The position numbers were made by a program, and so were the translations under genes. The notes beneath the pieces were generated by a model. The model searched no databases, was not told the DNA's origin, and worked only from the letters and a program-made list of their open reading frames with translations. Below, in pieces: positions 34,216 through 46,189 of a DNA stretch of 64,000 nt (position 1 is its first letter; each line of letters begins with the position of its first letter). Origin of the DNA: Ancistrus triradiatus (taxonomy: Eukaryota > Chordata > Actinopteri > Siluriformes > Loricariidae); assembly GCA_025084515.1 (NCBI GenBank), contig JAJAGP010000352.1:62001-126000 (forward strand). The letters run 5' to 3'.

Positions 34216-34664
34216 TTGGAGAAGCTTCAAAAGTCTGGAAATTTTTAAAAACGTGTTTATTAAGAATCGGTATAACACAGTCACGTTAGGTTCATGATTC
34301 CTCAGCAAGCATTTCTGAATTTTGAGAGTCATTTCAGTTGATGGAAGAATGGAAGAACGAGACGGCCCCTCATGCCCATCCCTCACAGCCATGTTTCAGT
34401 TTTCTGAACAGATTCAAGATTCATTTAGTTTGAAATTTTGCTTTGTTTGCCTAAAACGAACCTTATCACAGCCTCCAAAAAACTCTCCATCCAACCTGCG
34501 GAAGCATATTGAGGTCCGTACACGTTTCATTCCTAGTTCACTTTGCCTTTAGGCTGGAGAAAACCACAGGTTGTAAGCGTTACCTATAAGAGAAAACGCG
34601 TCAGGTTTTGAAAAAATAACACATTTAAATCAATGCATTCCTTCAAAGTTTTAATCGGAGCCGG

Positions 34665-35005
34665 TTCTAATTTCTGTATTAAAATCAGGCTGACCAATCA
34701 GAGCTCGGTCGCCGGGCAGAACAGCTCATCAGAGCTTATAGGACGAGCAACAGGCCGCCTCTAAAAACATGGATATGAAAGAAAAGATTAGGTGGAATAG
34801 AACTGAAAGGCTGGAGAATGATGGTGATAAAGCTCACAGGGACTGGATGGAAGCGTCTGATTATTTATCTAAGTGTCTGCTCATGCTCACAAACACACAA
34901 ACTAGAGCTTCTGCACTCATCTTCTCTTGTGTCTTTGTTTTTTTAAAGTGACGATGTGAAAGACACGGCGAAAGACATTAAGAGACGCATTAAGAGAAGG
35001 GAAAA
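34665..35005. repeat. Duplicated block, copy 2 (partner at 31385-31720)
   Basis: See the partner. Here the block is followed, after a deletion, by CGTGTGAAAAAGCCTT near 35030-35045, the same terminal phrase that ends copy 1. This supports two insertions of one element rather than a segmental duplication. Confidence 0.8.
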
Positions 35006-35330
35006 ATCTCATCCGTAACGATCTGACTCCGTGTGAAAAAGCCTTCAGATGGACAGTATGGTGTCATCATAAATTGATTGAAGAGTTTGATCTTGATCTT
35101 GCCAATTTGCATTCTTGTTGGGTAGTTATGGAGCTACAGTTGTGGATCTCAGTATGCAAAGCAGCTTAGATGATTACTTTTGCTGTTATTTATTTATTTT
35201 CCCCTTGAGCAAGCTGCATTTACCACAACTCCACTGGGTTATAAATTAAATAAAATAATAGTCCTTTATAATTAGGGATAGTAAGTGTTGTGGCAATATT
35301 AAAACGACGCAATTGCCCAAGACTTTACTT

Positions 35331-35455
35331 GTCAAGTCAAGACAAATTTATTTATCTAGCACTTCTTACATCACAGCATCTTCTCATTGGCTCAGAGCCC
35401 TACCTGAGCCAGCCTGAGGCGACAGTGGCAAGGAAAAACTCCAAGACCAAGGACT
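35331..35455 (-). mobile_element. LINE/SINE-type 3' tail
   Basis: GTCAAGTCAAGACAAATTTA (35331-35350) is the reverse complement of a '...ataaatttgtcttgacttgac' tail. The phrases that follow (GAGGCGACAGTGGCAAGGAA, AAAAACTCC) fit the same teleost retroelement tail also present at 51630-51857 and 56617-56780. Confidence 0.65.
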
Positions 35456-37304
35456 AAGATAAAAAAACTTATCTGTACTTTGACTTAAGTAATGAAGTTG
35501 GGTACTGCGTCCACCTCTGACAATAACAAGGACATATGAAGCTGAGAAGAGGTGAACCATATGAAGCGATAAAGATTGTGGTCGTAGTGCTGGCAAGAAT
35601 TTAGGACAGTTTGGGGAGATATCTGATGGGTGACGGATGCTTCCTTGGAGAGATGTGAAGCCATGGCTGTGTAATAATGGGTAAAAGATAAAAAGATAAC
35701 TGCAGTATGGTTTTATATACAGTAGGAGACGAAGGTCTGAGAGTGGTAGTGAAAATGGTCGTGTTTCGTGAATGCTTGGTGGGGTTTCAGTGGAGCAAAG
35801 TCCAGGATAGCCGGCACTCCTTGACCTGGATTCTCTTTAAGGTCATTATCCTGCTGGGACTCGAACCCTCTCCTGACCTTCCTTTCCGTAGTCCTGCACC
35901 TGAAGCGCTGTTCCAGCCCAGCTCCTCATTTTTTAACCTATTCAGAGAGCAGAGTTTTGTACGATCCTCTTCTTCTCATCGCTGCCGTGTCATCTACAGT
36001 TCATTCCACCGCTGGGTCCGGACTCCGTCTGGTCTTGTTTAAACTTTGTGAACCCAGCGGCGGGTCTGCTCACGTCCCATCGAGAGGCAGATCGGATCAG
36101 ACCTGCTTAAATCAGACTCCCGCTGAGAGGAGCCGCGTGAGCCGGAGAATTAATTTATGAATTAAAGCTCTCGCTCTCTCCAACACCTATCGGAAAAGCC
36201 ATAGGTGAGAGACATTTCCCGGATAAATCATCTTCGGAGTGCGATGGTGAGTTGCTTTATGACTTCAGGGTCGGGGGAAAAAAAGCATGAATTTATTAGG
36301 TGCCCCAGCAGGAAGGGGAAGGTTTGATGTGCTCAGCAGATCCAAGCTAATATCCAGTAGTAAAATAACAGACTGAATTATACATGGACCTTCAAGGAGT
36401 GATGCGCTTTTGCAGCGATAGTGACGCCTTAACGACAAAAACAAAACTTTTCAATTACAAATAATAAAACTAATACTGGTGCAGGGAACCCAAGTCCCCG
36501 TGGTGTCTGTTATTGGTGTCATGGTTGCCATACCCACGTATTCTAAGCGACTTTGCGACTACCAATAATCCTTGATGTAAGGAAGATCATCTTAATCACA
36601 AAGCCGCTATTTCTTTAGTTAATTATTACAGCACTTTTTCTTTATCCGCCAGTCCTAAACATCTGCATTTTCTACACTTTACTGGTTTCTGCCACAGCTT
36701 CTGCTCGGCTTTAATTTTAAGTTAATTCCTAAATCATTGCTCGTGGCCATAAACGTGGCGTCTGGTCGCCGTTCGATCCATGTGTCTGTTTGTATAGCTC
36801 AGCAGGGGTTGGGTTTCATCCTTCAGTGAGTCGGATCAGAGCTGCTGGACTCCTGCTGAGAGCACTGTCTGGTTCAGAACCACTTTCCCAGAAACCGTCC
36901 TCCGAAAATCACCAGGGATACGTCGTGTGTATCAGTCGAATGTTTCAGGGGCGGCTCGCTCAGGTTTCTTTAAGTGTTTATTATCTGAAGGACACCTGGG
37001 AACCGAGATCTGCCACAACACGAGCTCTGAATGAGAATTAAGACATGAGCACAGACAAGGACGACATCAGGTTTACTAGTGTGATGTAAATGTGTTTATT
37101 TTTATTGTATGTGCCATAACTATTCTTAGCAACGTTTATATTTACGTTTTACCTTGCTGTAGTTTGTGCCATCCCTGGTCGGTGTCATGTTTACGTTACA
37201 TTAAATGCACATGATATGACCAACCAGGCCTGACCATGTCTAGCGCTGAGACATTTTAACCTTATGCACCATCCACAGACACATATGGAATGAAAACCAA
37301 ATCC
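35456..37304. other. Unassigned; possible conserved non-coding stretch at 36040-36250
   Basis: The sequence is mostly complex. 36040-36250 has repeat-free text with 'GGAGAATTAATTTATGAATT' and moderate CpG. No gene is recognised; ORFs up to 111 codons show no domain. Confidence 0.3.
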
Positions 37305-37370
37305 AAACATTGACTCGGCCATTCCAACACATTAGCTTTATTCTTCTTTAACCATTTTTTGGTACAACGA
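37305..37370 (-). mobile_element. Tc1 family A fragment
   Basis: 'TTGACTCGGCCATTCCAACA' and 'TTTATTCTTCTTTAACCATT' are the reverse complement of the family-A region just before the PSQSPDL motif. Only about 65 bp remain. Confidence 0.7.
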
Positions 37371-37374
37371 GAGA

Positions 37375-37615
37375 CCGAGACTTTTAGTAGCTGAGTCCAG
37401 AGTCAAAATGGAGACTTTTAGTAGTTGGGTTTGAGTCCAGACCGAGACTTTTAGTAGTCAAGTCTGAATCAAGGCTGAAACTTTTAGCAGTCAAGTCCAA
37501 TTTCAGACTGAGACCTTTAGTAGTTGAGGCTTTTAGTGTTCGAGTTCTGACCAACACTTGGTAGTCATGTCTGAATTCAAACTGAGACATTTAGCAGTTG
37601 AGTCCAAGTCAAGTC
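37375..37615. repeat. Minisatellite, about 33-34 bp unit (GAGACTTTTAGTAGTCAAGTC type)
   Basis: Roughly seven imperfect units begin GAGACTTTTAGTAG or GAAACTTTTAGCAG and are followed by AGTCyrAGTC-like text. Period about 33-34 bp, with deletions. Confidence 0.8.
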
Positions 37616-37654
37616 ACTTGACCTGACTTTAATCGGTGAGCTAATTGAGAGCTG

Positions 37655-39825
37655 TTAGGTGTTGGGAGCAGTGGTTTTATGGGGGCACACACACACAGTG
37701 AACAGGCCCAGACAGACCCTCAGTAGAGAGGATCGTCTGATCTGCTGACAAGCACGAGCAGCTCCTAGAGTTTGGTTATCCACCATCCAGGCACAGAGGG
37801 CGCCTTCACTAAACACCCATCTCTGCCCGGACTATTTCCAGGTGCTTAGCAGAAGGAAATTTGTTGTCACAGTGCCCATTACATGCCCTGCCATTGATAT
37901 CCAGACACCATCACCTGTGTTTGCAGTGGTGTTGTTAACGATAAACCTGGACTGATACGGACTGGAACCATATTGCTTTTTCCGATGAATCCAGGTTCTG
38001 TTTGGGATCCGATGACAATCGGGTTTGAGTATGGAGGCCTCGTGATGAGCGCTTCAGTCCTGCCTTGTGATGTTGGTGTGATGATCTGCGGAGCCATCGC
38101 ATATGACAGTCGGTCACCTCTAGTAGTGATATGAGGGACACTAACAGATCAGTGATACAGTGGGGCAACTTCCACTGATTGTGCAAGTTCTCCTACTTAG
38201 AAAGATGGGAGAAGTCTGTAATCTGTAATTAATTGTAAATCATGGTGGAAAATAAGTATTTGGTCACCCACAAACAAGCAAGGTTTCTGGCTCTCACAGA
38301 CCTGTATCTTCTTCTTTAAGAAGCTCTTCTGTCCTCCACTCGTTACCTGTATTAATGGCACCTGTTTGACCTCGTTATTTGTATAAAAGACACCTGTCCA
38401 CAGCCTCAAACAGTCAGACTCCAAACTCAAACCATGGCCAAGACCAAAGAGCTGTCGAAATGACACCAGGAAGAAAATTGTAGACCTGCACCAGGCTGGG
38501 AAGAGTGAATCTACAATAGGCAAAGCAGGTTGGTGTGAATAAATCAGCTGTGGGAGCAATTGGAGAAAATGGAAGACATACAAGACCATTGATAATCTCC
38601 CTCGATCTGGGGGCCCCATGCAAGATCTCATCCTGTGGGGTCAAAATGATCATGAGAACGGTGAGGAACAAAAATCCCAGAAACTACACGGAGGGACCTG
38701 ATGAATGACCTGCAGAGAGCTGGGACCAAAGTAACAAAGGCTACCATCAGTATAACACCACATACGCCAAAAGGGACTCAGATCCTGCAGTGCCAGGTGT
38801 GCCCCCCTGCTTAAGCCAGTACATATCCAGGCCCGTCTGAAGTTGACTGATCCGTGTTAAGGGAAGAATGAACGGGGCCATGTATGGTGAGATTTTAAGA
38901 GATTTTAAGCCAAAAAACCTCCTTCCATCAGTGAGAGCATTGAAGATGGAACGTGGTGGGAGTTCCAGCATGACAGTGATCCAAACACCACCGCTCGGTT
39001 CAACGAAGGAGTGGCTCCGTAAAAAAGCATTTCAAGGTCCTGGAGTGGCCTAGCCAGTCTCCAGACCTCAGCCCCATAGAACATTTGTGAATGTCTGTGT
39101 TGCCCCAAAAACATCACTGCTCTAGAGGAGATCTGCATGGAGGAAAATGGGCCAAAATACCAGCTACAGTGTGTGCCAAACCTTGGTGAAGACTTACAGG
39201 AAAACGTTTGACATCTCTGTCATTGCCAACAAAGGTTATGTTACAAAGTATTGAGTTGAACTTTTGTTATTGACCAAATACTTATTTTTCCACCATGATT
39301 TACAATTAAAATTTTTTAAAAATCCTGCAATGTGATTTCTTGGATTTTTTTCTCATTGTGTCTCTCATAGTTGAAGTGTTAAGCTATGATGGAATTACAG
39401 ACCTCTCTCATCTTTCTAAGCAGGAGAACTCAGTGCACAATCAGTGGCTGACTAAATACTTTTTTGCCCCACTGTATGGGCAGGATATCATGTTTTAACT
39501 TGCCTCTCATGGCAGGGCTTCCAACTGGCATTTTTCAGGCAGGCTAATGCTCGCCAACACACAGCAAGGGTTTAACAGGAATGCCCTCGCCAGATTGGAA
39601 CACTTCCTCGGCTGCACGGTTGCCAGATTTATCACCAACAGAGGATTTATGGGCCCAGCTGGGATGCCAGATTCAGCAAACTAGGACTGTGCAGGATCTA
39701 CAGGCCCAGCTATCTCTAGCTGTCCATGATCTCTCACCAAGAGATACACCACCCAAAAGTAGCCCCTGAGAGCCTTTTTATAGGGCAGCACTATACAGGA
39801 AGCACTTTTATGCCCTCTTGTAGAT
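37655..39825 (+). mobile_element. Tc1-type transposon remnant (family C, copy 3), interrupted by a younger transposon
   Basis: The left part (37655-38157) includes the 5' untranslated region, then transposase text with SDESRFCLGSDDNRV-like coding (SDES near 37981). The right part (39475-39825) resumes at the very next position of the family sequence (compare 25205-25140 of copy 2) with CAGGGCTTCCAACTGGCATT and RLPDLSPTEDLWAQLGCQ. There the expected PIE reads PTE, so the acidic residue is kept. The terminal region at about 39735-39825 is the family's long terminal repeat. Decayed; the 5' terminal repeat is absent. Confidence 0.88.
38158..39474 (+). mobile_element. Tc1-type transposon (family B) inserted at TA within family C
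   Basis: It starts CAGTGGGGCAA (38158) and ends TTTTTTGCCCCACTG (39474). It is flanked by TA at 38156-38157 and 39475-39476, so both ends are exact. The transposase would start at ATG 38434 (MAKTKELSK) but hits a stop at codon 10 because of an indel. Later text shows QHDSDPNTT (second catalytic Asp) and SPDLSPIEHL followed by TGA where Trp is expected. About 250 bp around the first catalytic Asp are deleted. The 5' terminal repeat has an internal deletion. Confidence 0.93.
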
Positions 39826-42800
39826 ATGACACCGAGGCTGGACTGCAACCTTTGCTAATTCATCTCTGTAGAACAGCATGAATCATCCTGTACCCTCCCA
39901 TTGTTATGTAGGGCGTGTGCTCGTATAGATAAATCCAGCCTCCTTTCCTGAGCTGTACGAGCATCGCTCTTGACGATAAACACCATCTGGAGCCTGTGAC
40001 GTGCCTCATGCTGTCAAACAGCAGCTGGTCGAATCGAAAACACCAGCATTAATGCATCTCGCTTCTGATGTTCTTTAATTATCGTACATATGCGTACAGA
40101 CTGCAGCTCAGCGGGAGTGTGTGTGAGCATTAAACGTGGTCATGTTTTGCTGATTTTCTGCAGGAAGCGAACGTAAATATGTCAGAATTCCGTAACCGTG
40201 ACTCTAGTAGATCATCTGGAGAAGAGGACACTCCAGATTTCCTGTTCTGTTTTTATGTTCTATAGTTTATGCATTCAGATTATCTGATATATCAGATGCA
40301 AGTTGTAACTCTCTTGTCATTTAGATGAGCAAACAAAAACCTCATGCGTAAAACTTTTGCACTTAAACTGGTCTGTTGGCTTGGCTAAGCAGGTTGTGGT
40401 ACAGAGATACCCTTGATCTGCACTAGTGATACTGAAATTATAATTGAAATATAGTGTTTTCCACCACTATAAAAGATCTCCAGTAATCCGGTACAGCTGG
40501 TTCGGTCACATCTGGGAGCTGGATGCAGTGACCCAAAATGTTTGCTTTACACTTGTACATTAATTAAAGGCATGGTAATTATATAGGAGTACAATATTTT
40601 ATTTTAAAAGCGTATTTTGTGTTTTTACCAAAGACTCATCGTCTGTCAGTATGCTGTCCAGTCCATTTGGTAAGTCGTTTCCCCAGCGTTTAGAGCCGAC
40701 TTTATATTTTAACGTATTTCTAACTTATTTGTAGTTTTGGCCCACATGCTCCTTCCCTCTGTCCCCCGAGTTGTTCCAAATGCAGGACAGATTTACGTGT
40801 GAAAGCGAAAACGTTCTGACGCCACATAAAATGAGAAATATGTGCGATCGTTGTGTCTGGATTCTTTTTTTATTTAGCAGGGTTTGATACCAAGCTTTCT
40901 TTTGTGCCGCCGCTGATGATGCGAGAGGTTCTGCTACATAACCGAGTTAATGGCAGGAAATGACCCCCCCTGGTAAAATGTGCCTAATAAAGGAGATCTG
41001 TCATTACTATATGTCATTAGGCTCAAGTCAGCTGCAGATAATCGACTCTGGGCTTTTAAAGTTAAATAAAAGTGCCTATTCTTATTTGAAAGTTTTTCCA
41101 GAGACAGAATCAGCCTCTGATACAGGACGTTTGGGTGACTTTGGACAGCAGATGACCAGCAGACGACGTATCGACTGAAGAACAGTTAGCAGAAGGTTTT
41201 CTCATCAGGTTTTAATGTGTTATAAAGCCAGTTTCCGTGTGAGAAGGCAGAATGTGGAACGTTTGATTCAGACTAGGTTCAAACAGAGTTGTGCCCTTCA
41301 GGAGTGATGAGTCATGATTCGAGGCGTCTACAAAGGCCTGCTGAGAAGTGTTTGCATCACCACCATAGTGAGATATGGAGGAGGACGGAGATTGTCCTGG
41401 TGTGGAAGCCGTTTCACAACGGGACATGGCGGAAAAAAAGTCAGTTAATGCTTCGGAGTTACGGGAGAATAGCGCAGAAAGAAAGGTTCTCATCATTGGA
41501 AGACGATAATTGATAGAACACTGCAATCCATTTCAGTGGTCCGATAGATTAGTACCTTTATTATTAAGGATATTAAGCTATTATCCCATATATGATCTTA
41601 CCAGATAACATTAGCCGCTGTAGTAGAGCAGTTAAAGTGACACACATAACAGCAGAAAGTTTTTATAGAACACAAAAGTTTTATAGAACACGTGAGCAGA
41701 CTGAATGCCGAGCGATTTCGGGTTCCGCTTGAGCTCCTTATAAGCACCGACAGGTGTATGGGGAAACGCTGCGTATTTTGGCTATTTGGTCAGAGGGGGT
41801 TGGGGTACACTTTTTTTTGGTTGCTTTTCAGAGAATTTACAGAAATCGAAGAAAAAAGCAAAGCCATACTAAGTTTTAGCTAAAATCTTAATGTTTTGGC
41901 CGTTTGGCCTTTTATGCCCAGTAGTATAATAGAAAGTCTAGGAAAACTAACATATTTCATTATGCAGGTTTGACATTTCATTTTCAAAAGAACCACAGTC
42001 TTTCTTGGATTGAATCTGTCTATGGATTTCTCTATTTTATTGTTTTGCCTGGAGGCAAAGGGTTTAAAAATTTGAGATGGCGTATTATTATCCTATTAGG
42101 AGCTTTTATTTCCAGAATAGGTGGGTACTAATGAGGCCAAACGAGCTCTTCTTATTGGTCAGGACTTCAGGTCCATGTAAGTAAACACATGTAAGACAAA
42201 CTAAGATGCTGCTATTGATCAGTTTGTGACGTTGTTTACACGTAGACAAACCACTGTTGCCTCTAATTCCTTTAAATCTGAAGCTTCTTTTGCGGTTTAG
42301 GTTTGTGTACAGGGATAATGCACCAGTCATGTTTGTGCATGGTTGAAGCTGCATGATTGCATTGGGATATAGAAATGAAGCAGAAGTTTTATTACTGGTT
42401 TCGTATTTTGCTGTTTCTGTTCTCGGCGCTGGAACAGCAAGTGCTGAGAAAGTTGGGTTTGAGTGTGCGTTGCTTTTAATGATTGATTTCAACAGTCCTT
42501 GCAATTGATCCTTGTGAATATTCAATTTAAAAAAGCAAAAGCACTGGCTGTATATGAACTCAATTTATTCCACATACAGCCTTGCATTTCTTTATTTTTG
42601 ACATTCCTTCTCCAAATTGAGGGCCTTGATCTGACTGTCACGCGTCACCACTGGTATAGTGTGTGCTGTAGAAAACGTAAACGTGACATTTCTGAGAGTT
42701 TTAATGCATACATCTTAAAACATGCTGGAAAACATGAAAGCACACTGATGATGCACATGAGATGTCGATGTCTCCTACCACCATCCTCTAGAGTCTTAAC

Positions 42801-42954
42801 ATCACTGGGCTGTTAATGGTTAGCTAAAATGTGCCCCGCATCATAATGATGTTTGTAAATTTATTTTTGTTGAGTAAGGAAGCTCGACTTGGGGACCCCT
42901 GGTAAAGATTAGTACAATATATTATAAGAAATCTTGGTGAGTAATCTTTATTTC
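39826..42954. other. Unassigned 3.1 kb, largely repeat-poor
   Basis: I recognise no transposon here. 40920-41180 is complex sequence with a 72-codon ORF without domain. A weak candidate exon is at 40164-40265: acceptor-like TTTTGCTGATTTTCTGCAG, then 33 open codons (begins EANVNMSEFRNRDSS) and TAG. Such matches occur by chance. Confidence 0.35.
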
Positions 42955-44215
42955 ACACTGACAAAAAAATCACAAAGAAAACCCCAACCTTAATTGAAGC
43001 AAATTTAATCTGAGAAAATCCCTCATAAATAAGTAATTATTCTTAACAAAAACAAATGTAGCCCAATTTTTGGTAGCCTTGAAAATTCTTGTAGACAAAA
43101 TGTAAGTGAAGCATTTTTTCTATTTATATTTTACCATGTATTTTAAGTTCACCAGATTTTAAGAAATTTCAAGCAGTAACCCTTACCTTCGTGCTTCACT
43201 GGGGTATACATGTATCAAATTCCCCTAGTCATTCATCAACGTGGGAAAGACGAGAGAACAAATCAAACAAAAGTAAAATGTGTTGATCTTAAGGAGTCAG
43301 GAAATGGCTATAAAGCAGCTACTCAACCGGAAACCAATCAACCGGATCTGTGACAAACCTGCCTGGTTGAGGAGCCAAGTTTATTTTTAAGTAAGAGTAA
43401 GAGAGGCAAAAAAAACAATCCCCAAGGATCATTGCTGGAGAGTTACGGGTTGCCAAGTCTCCAAAACGTCTATCAGATGCCACCTCCACATAACAGATTA
43501 AAAGAAAGAACGTTCTTTTCAACTGTAAAATCGAAAAGCTTAGCTATAGTTAATCTACCTTTCTCTCATCTCTTCTCCTTCTACTTTGGGCGTCAGCACT
43601 CTCCACTTTTGTTTGGCTCTTGATCCGTCATTTTAAATTAAAAGCCCTGTGCAGAGTTTTGAGCTTTCATGACATTTTATGAAGGTTTGAATTTCCGGCC
43701 AAACAACCTCCACTAGAGAAGGCGTTTAAAAATTTAAGTTCTCCCTGTGTCAAAAAAATAACTGAGGCTCTGATAACTTTTATAAAGGATATATAGGTCC
43801 ATACAGCACTGATGAAAACACCAATCATTTTTAGTAATGGTATGTTGAGTGTTATTTTCAAAATTGGTTCTCTGAAAACCTCTTTTCATGTCCAAACAAA
43901 ACCTGATATTGAATCGAATCGGGACCTTGTGAATCGGAATCAAATCGATTCGGCATATCAGTGGCGATACCCAGCCCTAATGCCCAGATCAACACAAAAC
44001 GGTTTGGTGACACAAAATCAAGTCCCCTGATCTAGATCCTATAGAAAACCTGTAGGGGGAGATAAAGAGGAAAGAGCGCCAGAGATGGCCAAAGACCCTG
44101 GAGCTTCTGTAGAGATATCTCGAATTCCCTCTGGATCTCCAACCTGACAAGGCTAGGATAGAATAATTATTAAAAACAGAATGGGCCAATAATTGTGGTA
44201 ATTACTGCTCTCATT
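42955..44215 (+). mobile_element. Tc1-type transposon remnant (family F)
   Basis: The 5' untranslated phrases (TTAAGTTCACCAGATTTTAA near 43142-43161; GCTTCACTGGGGTATACATG at 43193-43212) lead into the N-terminal transposase region (about 43225-43510, including AGGAGTCAGGAAATGGCTAT). The C-terminal part is at 43975-44215, where PDLDPIENL is followed by TAG in place of Trp. Between 43510 and 43970 the catalytic core is missing; unrelated sequence is present, including a hAT-like CGATACCCAGCCCTAA at 43967-43982. Inactive. Confidence 0.75.
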
Positions 44216-46189
44216 ATTTAGGTGCGAGATTAAGCTTGTTCACCTTAAGCTGAATTTCCTTTTCTTTTTACTCCTCTATAACCAACGGAGCCAGGAATTG
44301 TGTGGAGAAGTGTAAGAACCCTGTCTAACTCGACCCAGCTCTGTTTTCTGCATCGGTAAAAGCCCTAACATGTCAAACACACACGTCAGATTAGTCACGG
44401 AGGAAAATAACATGAGATCAGATTTTTCATCCTGCACTGTCAGACGTCTTGAGTGTGTCGTTGTTTGTTGTTTGTGCTGTTTACCTTCTGGTGACGGATT
44501 AAGGCTGCGCTGCATAAAGGCGTCTGCATGTCACTTTCTTCTCGGGTTATTTTCTCACTGATCCCAGATCTGGGCATTAAATCAGAACTCGGCCTGCCAC
44601 TTTTGTGCCATCGTGTAAAAAAATATGCGCTGTCGTGTTCAGCGAGGTCACGCGTTTCTCTTTTGTTCCTCAAGGTCGCTGGTGGGCGGTGCTTGGGCTT
44701 TGATTGAGGCGTGGAGGACGAGTAGGAACCTATGGCAGAGCAGCAGCACAATACAGGTAAGTGGGAATGGGTGGGTTTTTAGCTAATTAGATGTGTTTTA
44801 TTGTTTGATTGGAAGTGGGAGTGGGAGTGAGTTTGAGGATACACCCGTGCAAAGTTTGAAGAAGGTGCCCAAACGTTTGTACAGTTCAGTATATAAATGA
44901 TTCCCACGTTCTTTGCTCGCTGTGCTGTCGGTGCATGCGTGCCAGGGCTTGCCGTCCTAATTCCAGCATGTTTTGCACACTGCCCTCTGCTGTCGGGTCG
45001 TGGAACTGCATGCTTCCTAATAGAGAACGAGGTTCCAATACAGAAATCATGCTCCTCTGGGTGAGACTGGGTAATGAGACTGAGTTAATGTTCCTGGTTA
45101 GCTGAGTATAAGCGAAATAGAGCTGCCGCAGTAACTAGACCGGGAGGAAAGACCGTTTTGTGCATGTAGCTCGATGCTGTGGCTTTGACAGGCCACATTA
45201 ATAACTAAGTGAAAGTTCGTTGTTGCAGGTTGTGAGTAAGAGCTTGTAAGATTCGCCTGAGTGGTTTTTCGGTACCACGGTGGTCACCAGCGCTGCGGCT
45301 TTTCGTCTTTGATTGGGTAGGGAAAAAAATGGGCCCTCTAGGCCTTTAAGCCGTTCAAAGGTTTTTGCTCCGCGCTCTAAAACTTTCCGCTGAAGAGATG
45401 ATCCACTGCGGCGCGGGTGGATTGTGGAGCGTTTCTGGGTTTTTATAAGCATAAAAGCTTAGCAGTTCCACTTCAGCACTTCCAACAGAGCAGAAATCCC
45501 GCTGGTTTTGTTATTTTCTTAAAAGCTGAACCCCACAGTTTTTTTTCTCTGGCAGCACAGAAATGGTGCCACTGTTTTAAAACACCTCCCTCAAGATGTG
45601 GCATGTTGAGAGCACAATTTCCTAACCCCTGCTCAGCTTCTGGAGGATTGCAGAGGGATTGTTTGACCCTGATCACATCAAATCCTGCTGATCTGCAGGC
45701 TAAGGAGGAAGGCTGTTAAACGGAGGACACTGATCCTTTGTCTTTGGGCGTCCGAGGTCAGGAGCGAGGCGGCGACCGAGCCCGCCTGCTAGCGGAAGGT
45801 CCTTAGTGAGGATTTGAAGTCGGCTCGCTCTTCCACTAAGCGCATTAAGGAGCGGCCTTGGTGTTTTGGAAAATAACTCGCTAATGAAAGCGTTACAGTC
45901 TAATGTCGGCGCGGACGAGGTGAAGTCATTAGACGTGTAGAGCTCGGATTTACATGTGCTATGAAATCTAATTATGCTCTGCGGTCATTAAGGAAGCCCA
46001 CTACACTGTAATTAGACTGAGTTTCACCTGCCAGGCTTTAGCCTCGACTCCTGGCACAGCTGTAATTAATAACCACCGGAGAGTCTCCAGAGACCGGGAG
46101 AAACTCAGGCTGAATATGTTACCGGGCAAAACAAAACCAAATTAATCAATTACACAGTGACATGAGCAAAGCAGGTGAGAAACACTGGA
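44216..46189. other. Repeat-poor stretch; candidate conserved non-coding DNA at 45480-46150
   Basis: No transposon is recognised in about 2 kb, unusual for this window. The stretch 45960-46150 holds several TAAT/ATTA cores (AAATCTAATTATGCTC, GTAATTAGACTG, CTGTAATTAATAACC) in balanced sequence. ORFs up to about 100 codons have no domain. A neighbouring developmental gene could own regulatory elements here, but only an alignment can tell. Confidence 0.3.
44732..44756 (+). other. Weak candidate first coding exon
   Basis: ATG at 44732 starts a short reading frame (MAEQQHNT, then one base) that ends at a textbook donor, CAG|GTAAGT (GT at 44757-44758). An in-frame TAG lies three codons upstream of the ATG, and a GGGCGG word lies about 55 bp upstream. 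No TATA box or CpG island is clear. The Kozak context is moderate (G at +4, C at -3). Confidence 0.18.

Noticed and set aside
40164..40265. Exon-like 33-codon frame after TTTTGCTGATTTTCTGCAG
   Set aside because: Not given its own feature: acceptor-like words followed by about 30 open codons are expected several times by chance in 64 kb, and the peptide is not recognised.
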